NCBI GenBank assembly: GCA_947499145.1
Contig: CANMNB010000005.1
Coordinates: forward strand, 248,001 to 312,000
DNA length: 64,000 nt
Origin: an uncultured Arachnia sp.
GTDB taxonomy: Bacteria; Actinomycetota; Actinomycetes; Propionibacteriales; Propionibacteriaceae
Direction: 5' to 3'
Below, in pieces: positions 32,170 to 41,498 of the stretch. Under the pieces are notes generated by a model, which made no database searches, was not told where the DNA came from, and worked only from the letters and a program-made list of their open reading frames with translations. A program made the translations under genes and the position numbers. How positions within the stretch are numbered: position 1 is the stretch's first letter; each line of letters begins with the position of its first letter.

Positions 32170-33230
32170 GCCACGACAACCTTCCCGTGAAGGACCCCGA
32201 CTACGGCCAGCCGGTGCCCGACCCGGGGTTGGAGGAGCACATCGAGCGCTATACGGACGTCGACAAGGGGGCCCAGCGACGCGCCTACCTCGCCATCGTC
32301 GGCATGCTGGCGCTCGTCCCCGTACTGGCCATCGCGTTCGTGGTGATCTACTTCGCCGTCCCCCAGGACATGTACATCGACTTCGGCATCCTGAATGCCA
32401 ACGCCCAGAACGTCGGCTTCGGGCTGACGGGCGGTCTGGCGGTGCTCCTCATCGGACTCGCCACGGTCCAGTGGGCGAGGGTCCTGATGGGCGACGAGGA
32501 GTCCGTCGAGTACCGCCACTCCGCAGCCAGTGACGCCGACACCCGAGCGGCCCTCGCCGAGCAGTGGAACGCCGGAGTGGAGCAGTCCGGCATCAAGCGC
32601 CGCAAGCTGCTGGGAGGTGCGCTGGGCGGGGCTCTGGGATTCAGCTTGGTGCCTGCGCTCGTCCTGTTCGCCGACATGGGACCGCACCCCACCAAGGCGG
32701 TTCGGGCACGCACCATCGAGAAGACCATCTGGGCCGAGGGAGTGCCACTCGTCAACGACGAGACCTGGACTCCCCTGCGCGCCGAGGACATCGAGATCGG
32801 GCAGCTCGTGAACGCGCAGCCCGCAAACCTGCAGGACCTGCATGGCAAGGACTTCCAGGTGGCGAAGGCCAAGGCCTCCCTCATCGTGGTGCGCATGGAT
32901 CCCAACTCCATCAAGATCCCGGAGTCGCGCTCCGACTGGCATGTCGGCGGCATCCTGGCCTACTCCAAGATCTGCACCCACGTCGGCTGCCCGATCAGCC
33001 TGTGGGAGCGCCAGACGCACCACCTGCTGTGCCCCTGCCACCAGTCCACGTTCGACCTCGGCGACTCCGGTGTCGTCGTCTTCGGTCCCGCAGCGCGCTC
33101 CCTGCCGCAGCTCCCGATCAGGGTGGACGCCGACGGATACCTCGTCGCCCGGAGCGACTTCACCGTCCCCGTGGGTCCCAGCTATTTCGAGCGCGATTCG
33201 CGGAACGACTACGAGAAGGGTGACGCCTGA
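32166..33230 (+). CDS. qcrA: Rieske iron-sulfur subunit of bc1 complex
   Basis: A 354-residue protein with three hydrophobic helices in the N-terminal half (about 45-65, 82-100 and 150-172), the actinobacterial three-helix form, and a C-terminal Rieske domain. The 2Fe-2S ligands are in CTHVGC (270-275) and CPCH (289-292), with the two cysteines of the stabilising disulfide in the same loops. A Tat-like twin-basic KRRKL precedes the third helix. It overlaps qcrC by four bases and shares one base with qcrB (TGATG), so the three are translationally coupled. Confidence 0.94.
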   Translation: MSHDNLPVKDPDYGQPVPDPGLEEHIERYTDVDKGAQRRAYLAIVGMLALVPVLAIAFVVIYFAVPQDMYIDFGILNANAQNVGFGLTGGLAVLLIGLATVQWARVLMGDEESVEYRHSAASDADTRAALAEQWNAGVEQSGIKRRKLLGGALGGALGFSLVPALVLFADMGPHPTKAVRARTIEKTIWAEGVPLVNDETWTPLRAEDIEIGQLVNAQPANLQDLHGKDFQVAKAKASLIVVRMDPNSIKIPESRSDWHVGGILAYSKICTHVGCPISLWERQTHHLLCPCHQSTFDLGDSGVVVFGPAARSLPQLPIRVDADGYLVARSDFTVPVGPSYFERDSRNDYEKGDA

Positions 33231-34921
33231 TGGCCAAGCCGACCACTGTCGTCGACGGCTCCCCCGCCGTCGAGCCGGTCCGGGCACCGACGGAGAAGGC
33301 GCCGGGCACCGGGGGTCCGCTTCGGTGGGTGGATGAGCGACTCGGACTGGGCAAGGTTGGCCGCGCCGGCCTGCGCAAGGTGTTCCCCGACCACTGGAGC
33401 TTCCTCCTCGGCGAGATCGCCCTCTACTCGTTCATCATCCTGCTGCTGACCGGCGTCTTTTTGACCATCTGGTTCAAGCCGTCCATGGCGGAGATCGAGT
33501 ACCAGGGCTCCTACCAGCTCCTCAAGGGCGTTCCCGTCTCGGAGGCGTTCGCGTCCACGCTCGACATCTCCTTCGACGTGCGCGGAGGCCTGCTGGTCCG
33601 CCAGATCCACCACTGGGCTGCCCTGCTGTTCGTGGGAGCGGCGTTCGTGCACATGCTCCGCGTCTTCTTCACCGGGGCATTCCGGAAGCCCCGTGAGGTG
33701 AACTGGCTGATCGGCGTCGGCCTCATGTCGATGTCGCTGATCGCGGGTTTTGCGGGCTACTCGCTTCCCGACGACCTGCTCTCCGGCACGGGCCTGCGCT
33801 TCGTCGACGGCCTCATCCGGTCCATCCCCATCATCGGCACCTGGGCGGAGTTCTTCGTCTTCGGGGGCGAGTTCCCCGGTGACATCGTCATCGCCCGTCT
33901 CTACATGGTCCACATCCTGCTCGTCCCCGGACTGCTGCTGGGCCTGATCTCCGCCCACCTGGCGCTGGTGGTCTACCACAAGCACACCCAGTACCCCGGA
34001 CCGGGACGCACCGACAACAACGTCGTCGGGTACCCGCTGTTCCCTGTCTACATGGCCAAGGCCGGCGGCTTCTTCTTCATCGTCTTCGGCTTCCTGGTCC
34101 TCATGGGTGGCCTCTTCCAGATCAACCCGGTGTGGCTCTACGGCCCCTACGACCCCGCCAAGGTGACCGCCGGTTCCCAGCCGGACTGGTACATGGGCTG
34201 GGTCGAGGGCGCCATCCGCATCATCCCGGCCTGGGAGAGCCACATCGCCGGTACCACGTGGACCTGGAGCGTCTTCGTCCCCGGTGTCGGCATGATGGCG
34301 CTCCTGTTCACCGCTCTCGGGCTGTGGCCCTTCATCGAGGCGTGGTTGACGGGTGACAAGCGAGAGCACCACGTCCTCGACCGGCCCCGCAATGCGCCCA
34401 CCCGGACTGCCTTCGGCGTCGCCGGCATCGTGTGGTTCTCGCTGTTCATGATCGGCGGAGCCAACGACATCGCTGCGACGCGGTTCCACCTCAACCTCAA
34501 CGCGATCACCTACTTCCTGCGCGTCGCCGTCTTCGTGCTGCCCGTGATCGCGTTCATCGTCACGCGCCGCGTCTGCCTCGGACTGCAGCGCCGGGACCGC
34601 GAGCGTGCCCTGCATGGCTCCGAGACCGGCGTGATCTTCCGCAGCCCGGAGGGCTCGTATTCGGAGCCGCACGTGCCCCTGAGCGCCGACGAGCAGTTCA
34701 CGTTGACCCAGCACCACCAGTACACCCCGCTGGAGCTCGGGCGCGATACCGACGCCAACGGCATGCCCATCAAGCAGAGCGTCTCGCCCTGGCGCGCACG
34801 GCTGTCGCGCTGGTACCTGGGGCACGACGTCCCCAAGCCCACGGCCGAACAGATCGCGGCGGCCCATCACCACGACGAGCCGGCCGTGGAGCCCGGGCAG
34901 GACACCCGCCAGCTCCACTGA
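33230..34921 (+). CDS. qcrB: Cytochrome b subunit of bc1 complex
   Basis: A 563-residue membrane protein with eight or more helices. Haem-b His ligands lie in RQIHHWAALLFVGAAFVHM and MVHILLVPGLL...SAHLALVVYHKHTQ; the quinol-site motif appears as PWYM-like QPDWYMGW near residue 320. The soluble C-terminal extension (about 450-563), with FRSPEGSYSEPH, is typical of actinobacterial QcrB, the target of anti-mycobacterial drugs. It starts one base into the qcrA stop, and is followed by a hairpin terminator. Confidence 0.94.
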   Translation: MAKPTTVVDGSPAVEPVRAPTEKAPGTGGPLRWVDERLGLGKVGRAGLRKVFPDHWSFLLGEIALYSFIILLLTGVFLTIWFKPSMAEIEYQGSYQLLKGVPVSEAFASTLDISFDVRGGLLVRQIHHWAALLFVGAAFVHMLRVFFTGAFRKPREVNWLIGVGLMSMSLIAGFAGYSLPDDLLSGTGLRFVDGLIRSIPIIGTWAEFFVFGGEFPGDIVIARLYMVHILLVPGLLLGLISAHLALVVYHKHTQYPGPGRTDNNVVGYPLFPVYMAKAGGFFFIVFGFLVLMGGLFQINPVWLYGPYDPAKVTAGSQPDWYMGWVEGAIRIIPAWESHIAGTTWTWSVFVPGVGMMALLFTALGLWPFIEAWLTGDKREHHVLDRPRNAPTRTAFGVAGIVWFSLFMIGGANDIAATRFHLNLNAITYFLRVAVFVLPVIAFIVTRRVCLGLQRRDRERALHGSETGVIFRSPEGSYSEPHVPLSADEQFTLTQHHQYTPLELGRDTDANGMPIKQSVSPWRARLSRWYLGHDVPKPTAEQIAAAHHHDEPAVEPGQDTRQLH

Positions 34922-34930
34922 GGACCACCC

Positions 34931-34970
34931 GAACGGGGCCCCGTCGCCATCAGGCGGCCGGGCCCCGTTC
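34931..34970 (+). terminator. Hairpin terminator after qcrB
   Basis: GAACGGGGCCC (34931-34941) pairs with GGGCCCCGTTC (34960-34970), with further internal pairing, nine bases past the qcrB stop. No clear U-tract. Confidence 0.72.
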
Positions 34971-34998
34971 GTCGTTCAGGAAATCCACCGGTCCGTGG

Positions 34999-35004
34999 GA
35001 CACT
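34999..35004 (+). promoter_or_regulatory. Weak -10, possible leaderless start of guaB1
   Basis: GACACT, seven bases before GTG 35012; only the second and sixth bases fit the consensus. Confidence 0.35.
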
Positions 35005-35011
35005 GGGAGGC

Positions 35012-36469
35012 GTGCGATTCCTGAACCCCGCCCCGCGTTACGACCTGACCTACAGCGACGTGTTCATGGCCCCGAGCCGGTCCGACGTCACGTCTCGACT
35101 CGACGTCGACCTCACATCGACTGACGGGCTGGCCACACCGCTTCCGCTCGTGGCCGCCAACATGACTGCCGTCTCGGGGCGCCGCATGGCCGAGACCATG
35201 GCCCGCCGGGGCGGATTGGCAATCTTCCCCCAGGACATCCCGTCCGACGTCGTGGCGCGCTCCATCGCCAAGGTCAAGGCCGCGCACCCGCTGTTCGACA
35301 CGGCCGTGTCAGTGGCGCCGGACACGACGGTCGGGGAGACGCTGTCGCTCATCGCCAAGCGTGCCCACGGAGTCGCCGTCGTCCTTCACGACCGGAAGGT
35401 CGTGGGGTTGGTCAGCCCGGGCGACGCGGACGGCGCCGACCGCTTCGCCCAGGCCAAGGACGTCATGACCACCGACGTCACCCTGGTCGACGCCGACACC
35501 GGGGCGGAGGACGTCTTCGCCACGCTCTCCGAGCGCCATCAGAAAGTGGCCGTGGCCATCGACGGTGATGGGGCCTTGGTGGGCATCATGACCAGCAAGG
35601 GAGCGCTGCGCAGCAGGATCTACTCCCCTGCCCTAGATCAGCGTGGGCGACTCCGGACCGGTGTGGCCGTCGGCATCAACGGCGACGTCGCGTCAAAGGT
35701 GCGCGCTGCCTTGGAGAGCGAGGCGGACGTGCTCGTCATGGACACCGCCCACGGGCACCAGGACAAGATGATCCAGTCGCTCGAGGTGGCACGGGAGACG
35801 CGCGACCAGTTCCTTGCCGAGACGGGGCGACACGTCCTCATCGTCGCGGGCAATGTCGTCACCGCCGAGGGCGTGCACGACCTCGTGGCCGCCGGCGCGG
35901 ACATCCTCAAGGTCGGCGTCGGACCAGGTGCCATGTGCACCACCCGCATGCAGACCGGAGTCGGGAGGCCGCAGTTCTCCGCCGTGCTCGAGTGCGCCGA
36001 GGCAGCCCGTGAGGCGGGGAAGGCGGTGTGGGCCGACGGTGGCGTGAAGTACCCCCGCGACGTCGCGCTCGCGCTGGCCGCGGGCGCCGGGTCGGTGATG
36101 ATCGGCTCCTGGTTCGCCGGCACCCACGAGTCCACCGGCGACCACCTCGTCGACCACGAGGGCCGCGTCTACAAGGAGTCCTTCGGGATGGCGTCAGCCC
36201 GCGCGGTGCGGCAGCGAACGCGGGAGCAGTCCGCCTTCGAACGGGCCCGCGCCGCCCTCTTCGAGGAGGGCATCTCCTCCTCGCGCATGTACCTGGATCC
36301 TGAGCGGCCCGGCGTCGAGGACCTGCTCGATTGGATCACCTCCGGCGTCCGCTCGTCGTGTACCTACGCGGGCGCCCGGACCCTCGAGGAGTTCCACGAT
36401 CGCGCCGTGGTCGGGATCCAGTCGTCCTCCGGTTACGAGGAGGGACGCCCCGTTCACCGGAGTTGGTGA
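35012..36469 (+). CDS. guaB1: GuaB1-family IMP dehydrogenase-related protein (probable GMP reductase)
   Basis: A 485-residue TIM-barrel protein with a CBS-domain pair inserted at about residues 95-205 (VGETLSLIAKRAHG; MTTDVTLVDAD; KVAVAIDGDGALVGIMTSK). The catalytic loop GPGAMCTTRMQTGVG carries the active Cys, and MDTAHGH and ADGGVKYPRD are further family motifs. Mycobacterial GuaB1, of the same layout, reduces GMP to IMP for purine recycling rather than acting as IMP dehydrogenase. GTG 35012 starts the conserved MRFLNPAPRYDLTYSDV-like N-terminus. It lies between the two respiratory clusters without operon partners. Confidence 0.88.
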   Translation: MRFLNPAPRYDLTYSDVFMAPSRSDVTSRLDVDLTSTDGLATPLPLVAANMTAVSGRRMAETMARRGGLAIFPQDIPSDVVARSIAKVKAAHPLFDTAVSVAPDTTVGETLSLIAKRAHGVAVVLHDRKVVGLVSPGDADGADRFAQAKDVMTTDVTLVDADTGAEDVFATLSERHQKVAVAIDGDGALVGIMTSKGALRSRIYSPALDQRGRLRTGVAVGINGDVASKVRAALESEADVLVMDTAHGHQDKMIQSLEVARETRDQFLAETGRHVLIVAGNVVTAEGVHDLVAAGADILKVGVGPGAMCTTRMQTGVGRPQFSAVLECAEAAREAGKAVWADGGVKYPRDVALALAAGAGSVMIGSWFAGTHESTGDHLVDHEGRVYKESFGMASARAVRQRTREQSAFERARAALFEEGISSSRMYLDPERPGVEDLLDWITSGVRSSCTYAGARTLEEFHDRAVVGIQSSSGYEEGRPVHRSW

Positions 36470-36488
36470 CGGGGGCTGGCCTTCCCGA

Positions 36489-36658
36489 TCATCGAGTAGG
36501 CCGCGCAGCGGGCGTGTCGAGATGCCCAAGGTCGACACGCCGCCTCCGGCGGCTACTCGGCGAACGAGACTGCTCCGGTCATCGAGTAGGCCCCGCAGCG
36601 GCCGTGTCGAGATGCCCAAGGCCTCGACACGCCACCTCCGGCGGCTACTCGGCGAACG
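36489..36658. repeat. Two direct copies of a 78-80 bp palindrome-rich repeat
   Basis: Unit 1 is 36489-36566, unit 2 is 36579-36658 (period 90). Each starts TCATCGAGTAGGCC, contains a CGTGTCGA/TCGACACG stem, and ends GGCGGCTACTCGGCGAACG; the ends also pair (CGAGTAG with CTACTCG). They fill the gap between convergent guaB1 and ctaF, so they may also act as terminators. A diverged copy lies at 4765-4845. Confidence 0.85.
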
Positions 36659-36697
36659 GGGAAGCAGCTCCGCCGCTGCTCGCCCGCGAGCGCGGGC

Positions 36698-37096
36698 TCA
36701 GTGCTTGTAGTCGCCTCGGTAGAACTGCAGGATCCACCCGGACGCCGACCAGATCCCAACCCCCATGCCCATGAGCGTGATCCACGGCTGGTGGAGGGCC
36801 GGACCCAGGAATATCAGCGTCACGGTGAGCGCCGCGAAGAACGGCCAGATGCTCTGTGGTGCGAAGAAGCCGTATTCCCCAGCGCCCTCGACGACCTCGG
36901 CCTCACGACGGTCCTCCGGACGGGCGTCGAACGTGCGGGCCGTCAAGGTGAGGTAACCCGCGATCATGGCACCCAGGAGTCCGGCGAAGCCGAGGACGAA
37001 GGTGCCCGCGATCTCGCGGGACATGAACCAGTAGACGGGAGCGACGACCCAGAAGAAGCCGGCGATGAACCAGAAGGTGTACTTCTCGGGCTTCAC
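36698..37096 (-). CDS. ctaF: Cytochrome c oxidase subunit IV (actinobacterial CtaF)
   Basis: A 132-residue membrane protein with four hydrophobic helices ([73 protein letters not shown]), the usual form of the extra small oxidase subunit in actinobacteria. The GTG at 37096 overlaps the TGA of ctaD by four bases (GTGA); the open frame continues upstream inside ctaD only as a shadow. It closes the ctaC-ctaD-ctaF operon. Confidence 0.92.
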   Translation of the reverse strand: MKPEKYTFWFIAGFFWVVAPVYWFMSREIAGTFVLGFAGLLGAMIAGYLTLTARTFDARPEDRREAEVVEGAGEYGFFAPQSIWPFFAALTVTLIFLGPALHQPWITLMGMGVGIWSASGWILQFYRGDYKH

Positions 37097-38820
37097 TTGG
37101 TGTGTCCTTCCTTGAGCAGCACGGGCTCCTCCTCGTCGAGCAACTCGGCGAACTCCGCCTCGTCCTCCTCGGCCAGCTCGGGGTGTGCCATGTCGAACGT
37201 GGGGTGCATCGAGCGGATGCGCGGCAGCGAGTCGAAGTTGTGCCGAGGCGGCGGGCAGGAGGTGGCCCACTCGAGTGAGCGGCCCCAGCCCCACGGGTCG
37301 TTGACCTCGACCTTGGGCGACTTTCGGGTGATCCAGATGTTCCACAGGAACGGCAGCATCGAGACGCCCAGCAGGAAGGCTCCGAACGTCGACACCTGGT
37401 TGAGGAAGGTGAAGCCCTCCCAGGCGCCGTAGTCGGCGATCCGTCGCTGCATGCCCTCGACACCCAGCCAGTGCTGGACCAGGAACGTGGTGTGGAAGCC
37501 GATGAACAGCAGCCAGAAGTGCACCTTGCCCCACGTTTCGTTGAGCATGCGCCCGGTGAACTTGGGCCACCAGTAGTAGAAGCCGGCGAACATTGCGAAC
37601 ACCACGGTGCCGAACAGCACGTAGTGGAAGTGCGCGACGACGAAGTAGGTGTCTGACGTCGGGAAGTTCAACGGCGGGCTGGCGAGGATGATGCCGGTGA
37701 GGCCGCCGAACAGGAACGTGGTGAGGAACCCGATGGCGTACCACATGGCTGTGGTGAGCATCAGCGATCCCCGCCACATCGTTCCGATCCAGTTGAAGAA
37801 CTTCACGCCGGTCGGGATGGCGATCAGGAAGGTCATGAACGAGAAGAACGGCAGGTTGACCGCACCCGTGACGAACATGTGGTGGGCCCACACGGACACC
37901 GACAGTGCACCGATGGACAACGTCGCGAACACCAGGCCGTAGTAACCGAAGACGGGCTTGCGGCTGAAGGTGCTCAGGACCTCGGTGATGATGCCGAAGA
38001 ACGGCAGCGCGATGACGTAGACCTCGGGGTGCCCGAAGAACCAGAACAGGTGCTGCCACAGGATGGGACCGCCGTGGGCGGCGTCGAAGATGTGGCTGCC
38101 GAGCACCCGGTCGGAGGCGAGCACCAGCAGGCCGGCGGCGAGCACCGGGAAGCTGATGAGCACCATGATGGACGTCACCAGGATGTTCCAAGTGAAGATC
38201 GGCATCCGGAACATGGTCAGGCCCGGGGCGCGCATCGTCATGATCGTGGTGATGAAGTTCACCGAGCCCAGGATGGTGGACAGGCCCAGCATGTAGAGCC
38301 CCATCAGCCACAGGTCCCCACCGAAGCCGGGCGAGTGGATGGAGGTGGACAGGGGCGCGTAGGCGAACCAGCCAAAGCTCGCGGCGCCGTCGGGGCTGAG
38401 GAACCCGGCGCTTGCCATGAGGGAGCCGAACAGGTAGACCCAGTAGGAGAAGGCGTTGAGACGCGGGAAGGCGACGTCAGGAGCACCGATCTGCAGCGGC
38501 ACCAGTGCGTTGGCAAAGCCTGCGAACATCGGCGTCGCAAACATCAGAAGCATGATCGTGCCGTGCATGGTGAAGAACTGGTTGAACGTCTCGTAGTTCA
38601 GGTATTGCATCCCGGGGTTCGCCAACTCGGCCCGGATGAAGAGGGCCAGGATGCCGCCGAAGAAGAAGAACGCCATCGCCGTGACGAAGTACATGTTGCC
38701 CAGCACCTTGTGGTCGGTGGTGGTCAGGTACTTCATGACCCTTGAGCCGAGCGTGCTCTCGGCCGCCCGCTGCGCTGGCCGGACCTCGGCGGTCGCGACT
38801 CGTGCCGTGTGGGTGGTCAC
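37093..38820 (-). CDS. ctaD: Cytochrome c oxidase subunit I
   Basis: A 575-residue haem-copper oxidase catalytic subunit. Visible are the first haem-a ligand in [12 protein letters not shown], the CuB/tyrosine motif [16 protein letters not shown], the two CuB histidines in WAHHMFVTG, and the last haem ligands in VVAHFHYVL. About twelve helices are expected. A 60-residue acidic C-terminal tail follows. GTG 38820 overlaps the ctaC stop by four bases. In M. tuberculosis ctaD lies elsewhere in the genome, so its place between ctaC and ctaF here differs. Confidence 0.95.
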   Translation of the reverse strand: MTTHTARVATAEVRPAQRAAESTLGSRVMKYLTTTDHKVLGNMYFVTAMAFFFFGGILALFIRAELANPGMQYLNYETFNQFFTMHGTIMLLMFATPMFAGFANALVPLQIGAPDVAFPRLNAFSYWVYLFGSLMASAGFLSPDGAASFGWFAYAPLSTSIHSPGFGGDLWLMGLYMLGLSTILGSVNFITTIMTMRAPGLTMFRMPIFTWNILVTSIMVLISFPVLAAGLLVLASDRVLGSHIFDAAHGGPILWQHLFWFFGHPEVYVIALPFFGIITEVLSTFSRKPVFGYYGLVFATLSIGALSVSVWAHHMFVTGAVNLPFFSFMTFLIAIPTGVKFFNWIGTMWRGSLMLTTAMWYAIGFLTTFLFGGLTGIILASPPLNFPTSDTYFVVAHFHYVLFGTVVFAMFAGFYYWWPKFTGRMLNETWGKVHFWLLFIGFHTTFLVQHWLGVEGMQRRIADYGAWEGFTFLNQVSTFGAFLLGVSMLPFLWNIWITRKSPKVEVNDPWGWGRSLEWATSCPPPRHNFDSLPRIRSMHPTFDMAHPELAEEDEAEFAELLDEEEPVLLKEGHTK

Positions 38821-39683
38821 TGCTGGTCCTCCTCGGCTTCGAACGTGGGAAGGGTGTCCTGGACGCTGCGCGGCATGTCCTTCTTGCCTGCGAAACCGCT
38901 GTCGGCGAGTTCCTGGACCTTGGCGTTGTACTCGTCCTCGGTCACCACGTGGACCTTGAACAGCATGAGGGAATGGTAGGTGCCGCAGAGCTCGGCGCAC
39001 TTGCCGTCGTAGGTGCCGAGCTTGTTCGGCGTGACGTCGAAGCTGTTCTCGTGGCCCGGGATGACGTCGAGCTTGAAGTAGAACGACGGGACCCAGAAGG
39101 AATGGATGACGTCGGCGGACTGCAGGTTGATCCGCACGGTCTTGTCCACCGGGAGGTAGAGGTCGGGAATCTTCTCGAGGGTGCCGATCTCGTGCGCGTC
39201 GGTACCGATCGCAGGATTGTCGGCCTCGTTGTAGTTGAACGTCCAGGACCACTTCTGTCCGATGACGTCGATGACCACTTCCGGCTCGCGGGACTGGTCC
39301 GTCATCGCGTCCTGCGCCTTCACGGTGTAGAAGAACAGCACACCGACGATCAGGAAGGGCACCAGCGTGTAGAGGAGTTCCAACGGCAGGTGGTACTTGG
39401 TCTGGCGCGGAGCATGGTCGCGCCCCTTGGAGCGGTAGCGCACGACCGACCAGCCGATCAGGCCCCACACCATGATGCCGATCACGAGCGAGGCGATCCA
39501 CGCACCGATCCAGAGGTTCCCCACGTTGGGAGCCTCGGCCGAGGCGGCCTCCGGGAGACCGAAGCGGGCGCCCTGCCCGGAGCATCCCGTCAGGAGGACG
39601 AGGCCCACAACACCGGTGAGCGCGGTTGCCCCCCGTACCAGCCGTCGCGGACGCTTCTCGTCACGTGTGAGGTTGCCTGCCAC
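38817..39683 (-). CDS. ctaC: Cytochrome c oxidase subunit II (CuA)
   Basis: A 288-residue lipoprotein subunit. A signal peptide ends in the lipobox LLTGC (Cys34). Two membrane helices follow (about 55-78 and 95-118), then the cupredoxin domain with the aromatic patch KWSWTFNY and the CuA ligands in [13 protein letters not shown] plus the earlier His in [10 protein letters not shown]. It receives electrons from QcrC. The start is GTG 39683 after AAAGG. First gene of the ctaC-ctaD-ctaF operon, four-base overlap with ctaD. Confidence 0.94.
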   Translation of the reverse strand: MAGNLTRDEKRPRRLVRGATALTGVVGLVLLTGCSGQGARFGLPEAASAEAPNVGNLWIGAWIASLVIGIMVWGLIGWSVVRYRSKGRDHAPRQTKYHLPLELLYTLVPFLIVGVLFFYTVKAQDAMTDQSREPEVVIDVIGQKWSWTFNYNEADNPAIGTDAHEIGTLEKIPDLYLPVDKTVRINLQSADVIHSFWVPSFYFKLDVIPGHENSFDVTPNKLGTYDGKCAELCGTYHSLMLFKVHVVTEDEYNAKVQELADSGFAGKKDMPRSVQDTLPTFEAEEDQQ

Positions 39684-39768
39684 AGGTCGCCTTTCCTAGG
39701 ACGCACCGAGGGCCGGTCCTGCACCCTCGAATGGATTCTCGCTGGGGCAACCTTAGCCCAAAACGAGG

Positions 39769-39808
39769 TGCGGCAGGCCACCCCATATCACAGGGGTGAC
39801 CTGCCGCA
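39769..39808 (-). terminator. Hairpin terminator after erpA
   Basis: Arms 39769-39784 and 39793-39808 (TGCGGCAGG-CACCCC type, one mismatch) with an eight-base loop. It lies after the erpA stop and before the ctaC promoter region on the minus strand. Confidence 0.7.
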
Positions 39809-39837
39809 GCGCTCGGGGTGGCTTAGGGCCCTTCGCG

Positions 39838-40185
39838 TCAGTGGAACGAGTCGCCGCAGGCGCAGGAGCCCTGGGCGTTGGGGTTGTCGATGGTGAACCC
39901 CTGCTGCTGGATGGTGTCCACGAAATGGATGGACGCGCCGCTGAGGTACGGGGCACTCATCTTGTCGGTGACCACCTTGACGCCGTCGTAGTCGGCGGCG
40001 ACGTCCCCGTCGAGCTCGCGGTCGTCGAAGTAGAGCTGGTAGCGGAGCCCCGAGCAGCCGCCGGGCTGCACGGCGATCCGGAGGCTGAGATCATCGCGCC
40101 CCTCGGCCTCGAGGAGGGAGCGGACCTTCTGCGCGGCGACGTCGGTGAGGGCGACGCCGGAGGTCACGGCCTGGGTATCTGTCAC
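39838..40185 (-). CDS. erpA: A-type iron-sulfur cluster insertion protein ErpA
   Basis: A 115-residue HesB/IscA-family carrier. The three cluster-binding cysteines are present in PGGCSGLRY and GSCACGDSF (CxnCxC). It delivers 4Fe-4S or 2Fe-2S clusters to enzymes; LipA and the Rieske protein encoded in this window are plausible clients. The start is placed at GTG 40185, giving the usual family length and a TTGGAT hexamer seven bases upstream; a longer His-rich N-terminus to 40233 lacks support. The same gene stands beside the glycerate kinase in mycobacteria. Confidence 0.92.
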   Translation of the reverse strand: MTDTQAVTSGVALTDVAAQKVRSLLEAEGRDDLSLRIAVQPGGCSGLRYQLYFDDRELDGDVAADYDGVKVVTDKMSAPYLSGASIHFVDTIQQQGFTIDNPNAQGSCACGDSFH

Positions 40186-40269
40186 GGTGACGATCCAATC
40201 ATGGTGGAGCCTGTGGTGCTGTCGGTGTCCCATTCTACGTGGTGCGTGGCCGAACTCCAGTCCCCGGCC

Positions 40270-41139
40270 TCACCAGCGCCAGGTCCGGGCCACCCGTCGG
40301 GCCACGGCGGCGACGCCCGTTGCGGTGGCCGCCTCGTCACCAAAGCCGTCGAGGACGGGGTAGGCCGCCTCCAGGCCCACCTGCCGCAGTTCCCTGGCGG
40401 ACACGTAGTTTCGCCCCACGACGGCCAGCGCGGGCCGAAGCGCCTCGCCCGCAAGCGAGGCCACGCGTTTGACGACGTCGCCGCCCACGCGGTGGAAGTC
40501 CAGCACCTCGGTCCCTGTCACGACGACGTCGGCCCGGGACATCACCCGCAGGACGTCGAATCCCCGGGCGCATTCATCAACGCCGGACGAGATCCGACCA
40601 CCGGCTGCCTGGACCAGCGCCCCGAGCCCACCCCGGGCGCCGGCACCGGGCACCGTGGCGTTGAGTTCCTGCGCTGCCGCCCAGCGTTCCGCGGCGGTGG
40701 CGAGCGCGAGGGTCTCACCCAGGTCCCGTTCCAGCCGACGCCCGTCCTCGGCCACCCAGCCGGAGAGACCGACCAACGGGAGTTGCGTCTCATCCGGCGG
40801 CACCACTGCCACGAGCGAGCCGTCACGCTCAGCGCGCAGGCGGGCGGTGTCGACGGCGGCCAGTTCACCCACGGAGGGCACGGCGGTGTCCGTGAGGTCC
40901 AGGACCACGGCGCCCGGGACGGTGTGGAGCACCTCGACCAACTCGGAGAGGTCCTTGGGGGCCAGCACACCAGCCTCGGGCGCAAACGTCACGGCGGCGT
41001 CATGGAAGTCGGGACCACCGGCCGACAGCGGAACCACCGCCACCTGGGCACCCTCGGCCGCGAACTCCGCGCCGATCAGGTCGGAGGCCGCACGGGCACC
41101 CAGCCCCGCGAGGCGGTCCGAGGCGACGAGGACCCTCAC
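40270..41139 (-). CDS. Glycerate kinase-family protein
   Basis: A 289-residue protein resembling glycerate-2-kinase type proteins (GlxK/GarK), with VLVASDRLAGLGARAASDLIGAEF at the N-terminus, GLGALVQAAGG, and the ADVVVTGTEVLD region that equals the active-site GEG/TGEG segment. Some usual residues (a GEGxxDxQT run) are altered to GTEVLDFHR, so kinase activity is uncertain. It overlaps pspAA by four bases and is thus in the pspA operon, an unexpected link between carbon metabolism and membrane stress. Confidence 0.7.
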   Translation of the reverse strand: MRVLVASDRLAGLGARAASDLIGAEFAAEGAQVAVVPLSAGGPDFHDAAVTFAPEAGVLAPKDLSELVEVLHTVPGAVVLDLTDTAVPSVGELAAVDTARLRAERDGSLVAVVPPDETQLPLVGLSGWVAEDGRRLERDLGETLALATAAERWAAAQELNATVPGAGARGGLGALVQAAGGRISSGVDECARGFDVLRVMSRADVVVTGTEVLDFHRVGGDVVKRVASLAGEALRPALAVVGRNYVSARELRQVGLEAAYPVLDGFGDEAATATGVAAVARRVARTWRW

Positions 41140-41498
41140 GACTCCGTCGGCGTGACGGGGGTGTCGATGCCGGGCGCGACCGGGTCGGACTCGCTCTCGA
41201 AGTGCTCGGCGTCGGGAATGAGCCCGTAGAACTCCGCCGTGGAGTCGAGCAGCGCCCGCACCTCCTCGACGGTGGAGTCGACGTCGGGAAGGACGAGGTC
41301 CGACTCGGCGATGACGTCGTCGGGCACCTCGGTGCCGTAGGCGTGCACGCCCGCCACCAACTGCGCGATGGCTGTCCGCAGGGCCTCGTCGTCACCCTTC
41401 TCGACCGCTCGCTCGACGGCCTCGTCCACCTCGTTCAGCGCCAACAGGTGCTCGGGCTCCATCACCCACTGCCCCTGGCCCATGATGCGCACGATCAT
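41136..41498 (-). CDS. pspAA: PspA-associated protein PspAA
   Basis: A 120-residue protein starting MIVRIMGQGQW, the hallmark of the PspAA domain found next to pspA in actinobacteria and archaea. It is acidic, with a helical hairpin (LLALNEVDEAVERAVEKGDDEAL) and a Pro/Glu-rich tail. It probably binds or modulates PspA polymers. It overlaps pspA and the glycerate kinase-like gene by four bases each. Confidence 0.82.
   Translation of the reverse strand: MIVRIMGQGQWVMEPEHLLALNEVDEAVERAVEKGDDEALRTAIAQLVAGVHAYGTEVPDDVIAESDLVLPDVDSTVEEVRALLDSTAEFYGLIPDAEHFESESDPVAPGIDTPVTPTES

Noticed and set aside
36489-36658. CRISPR array
   Set aside because: Only two long palindromic units with a 12-bp gap, no regular spacers and no cas genes.
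38821-39585. N-terminal extension of ctaD through ctaC
   Set aside because: The GTGA overlap and the conserved CtaD N-terminus place the start at 38820.
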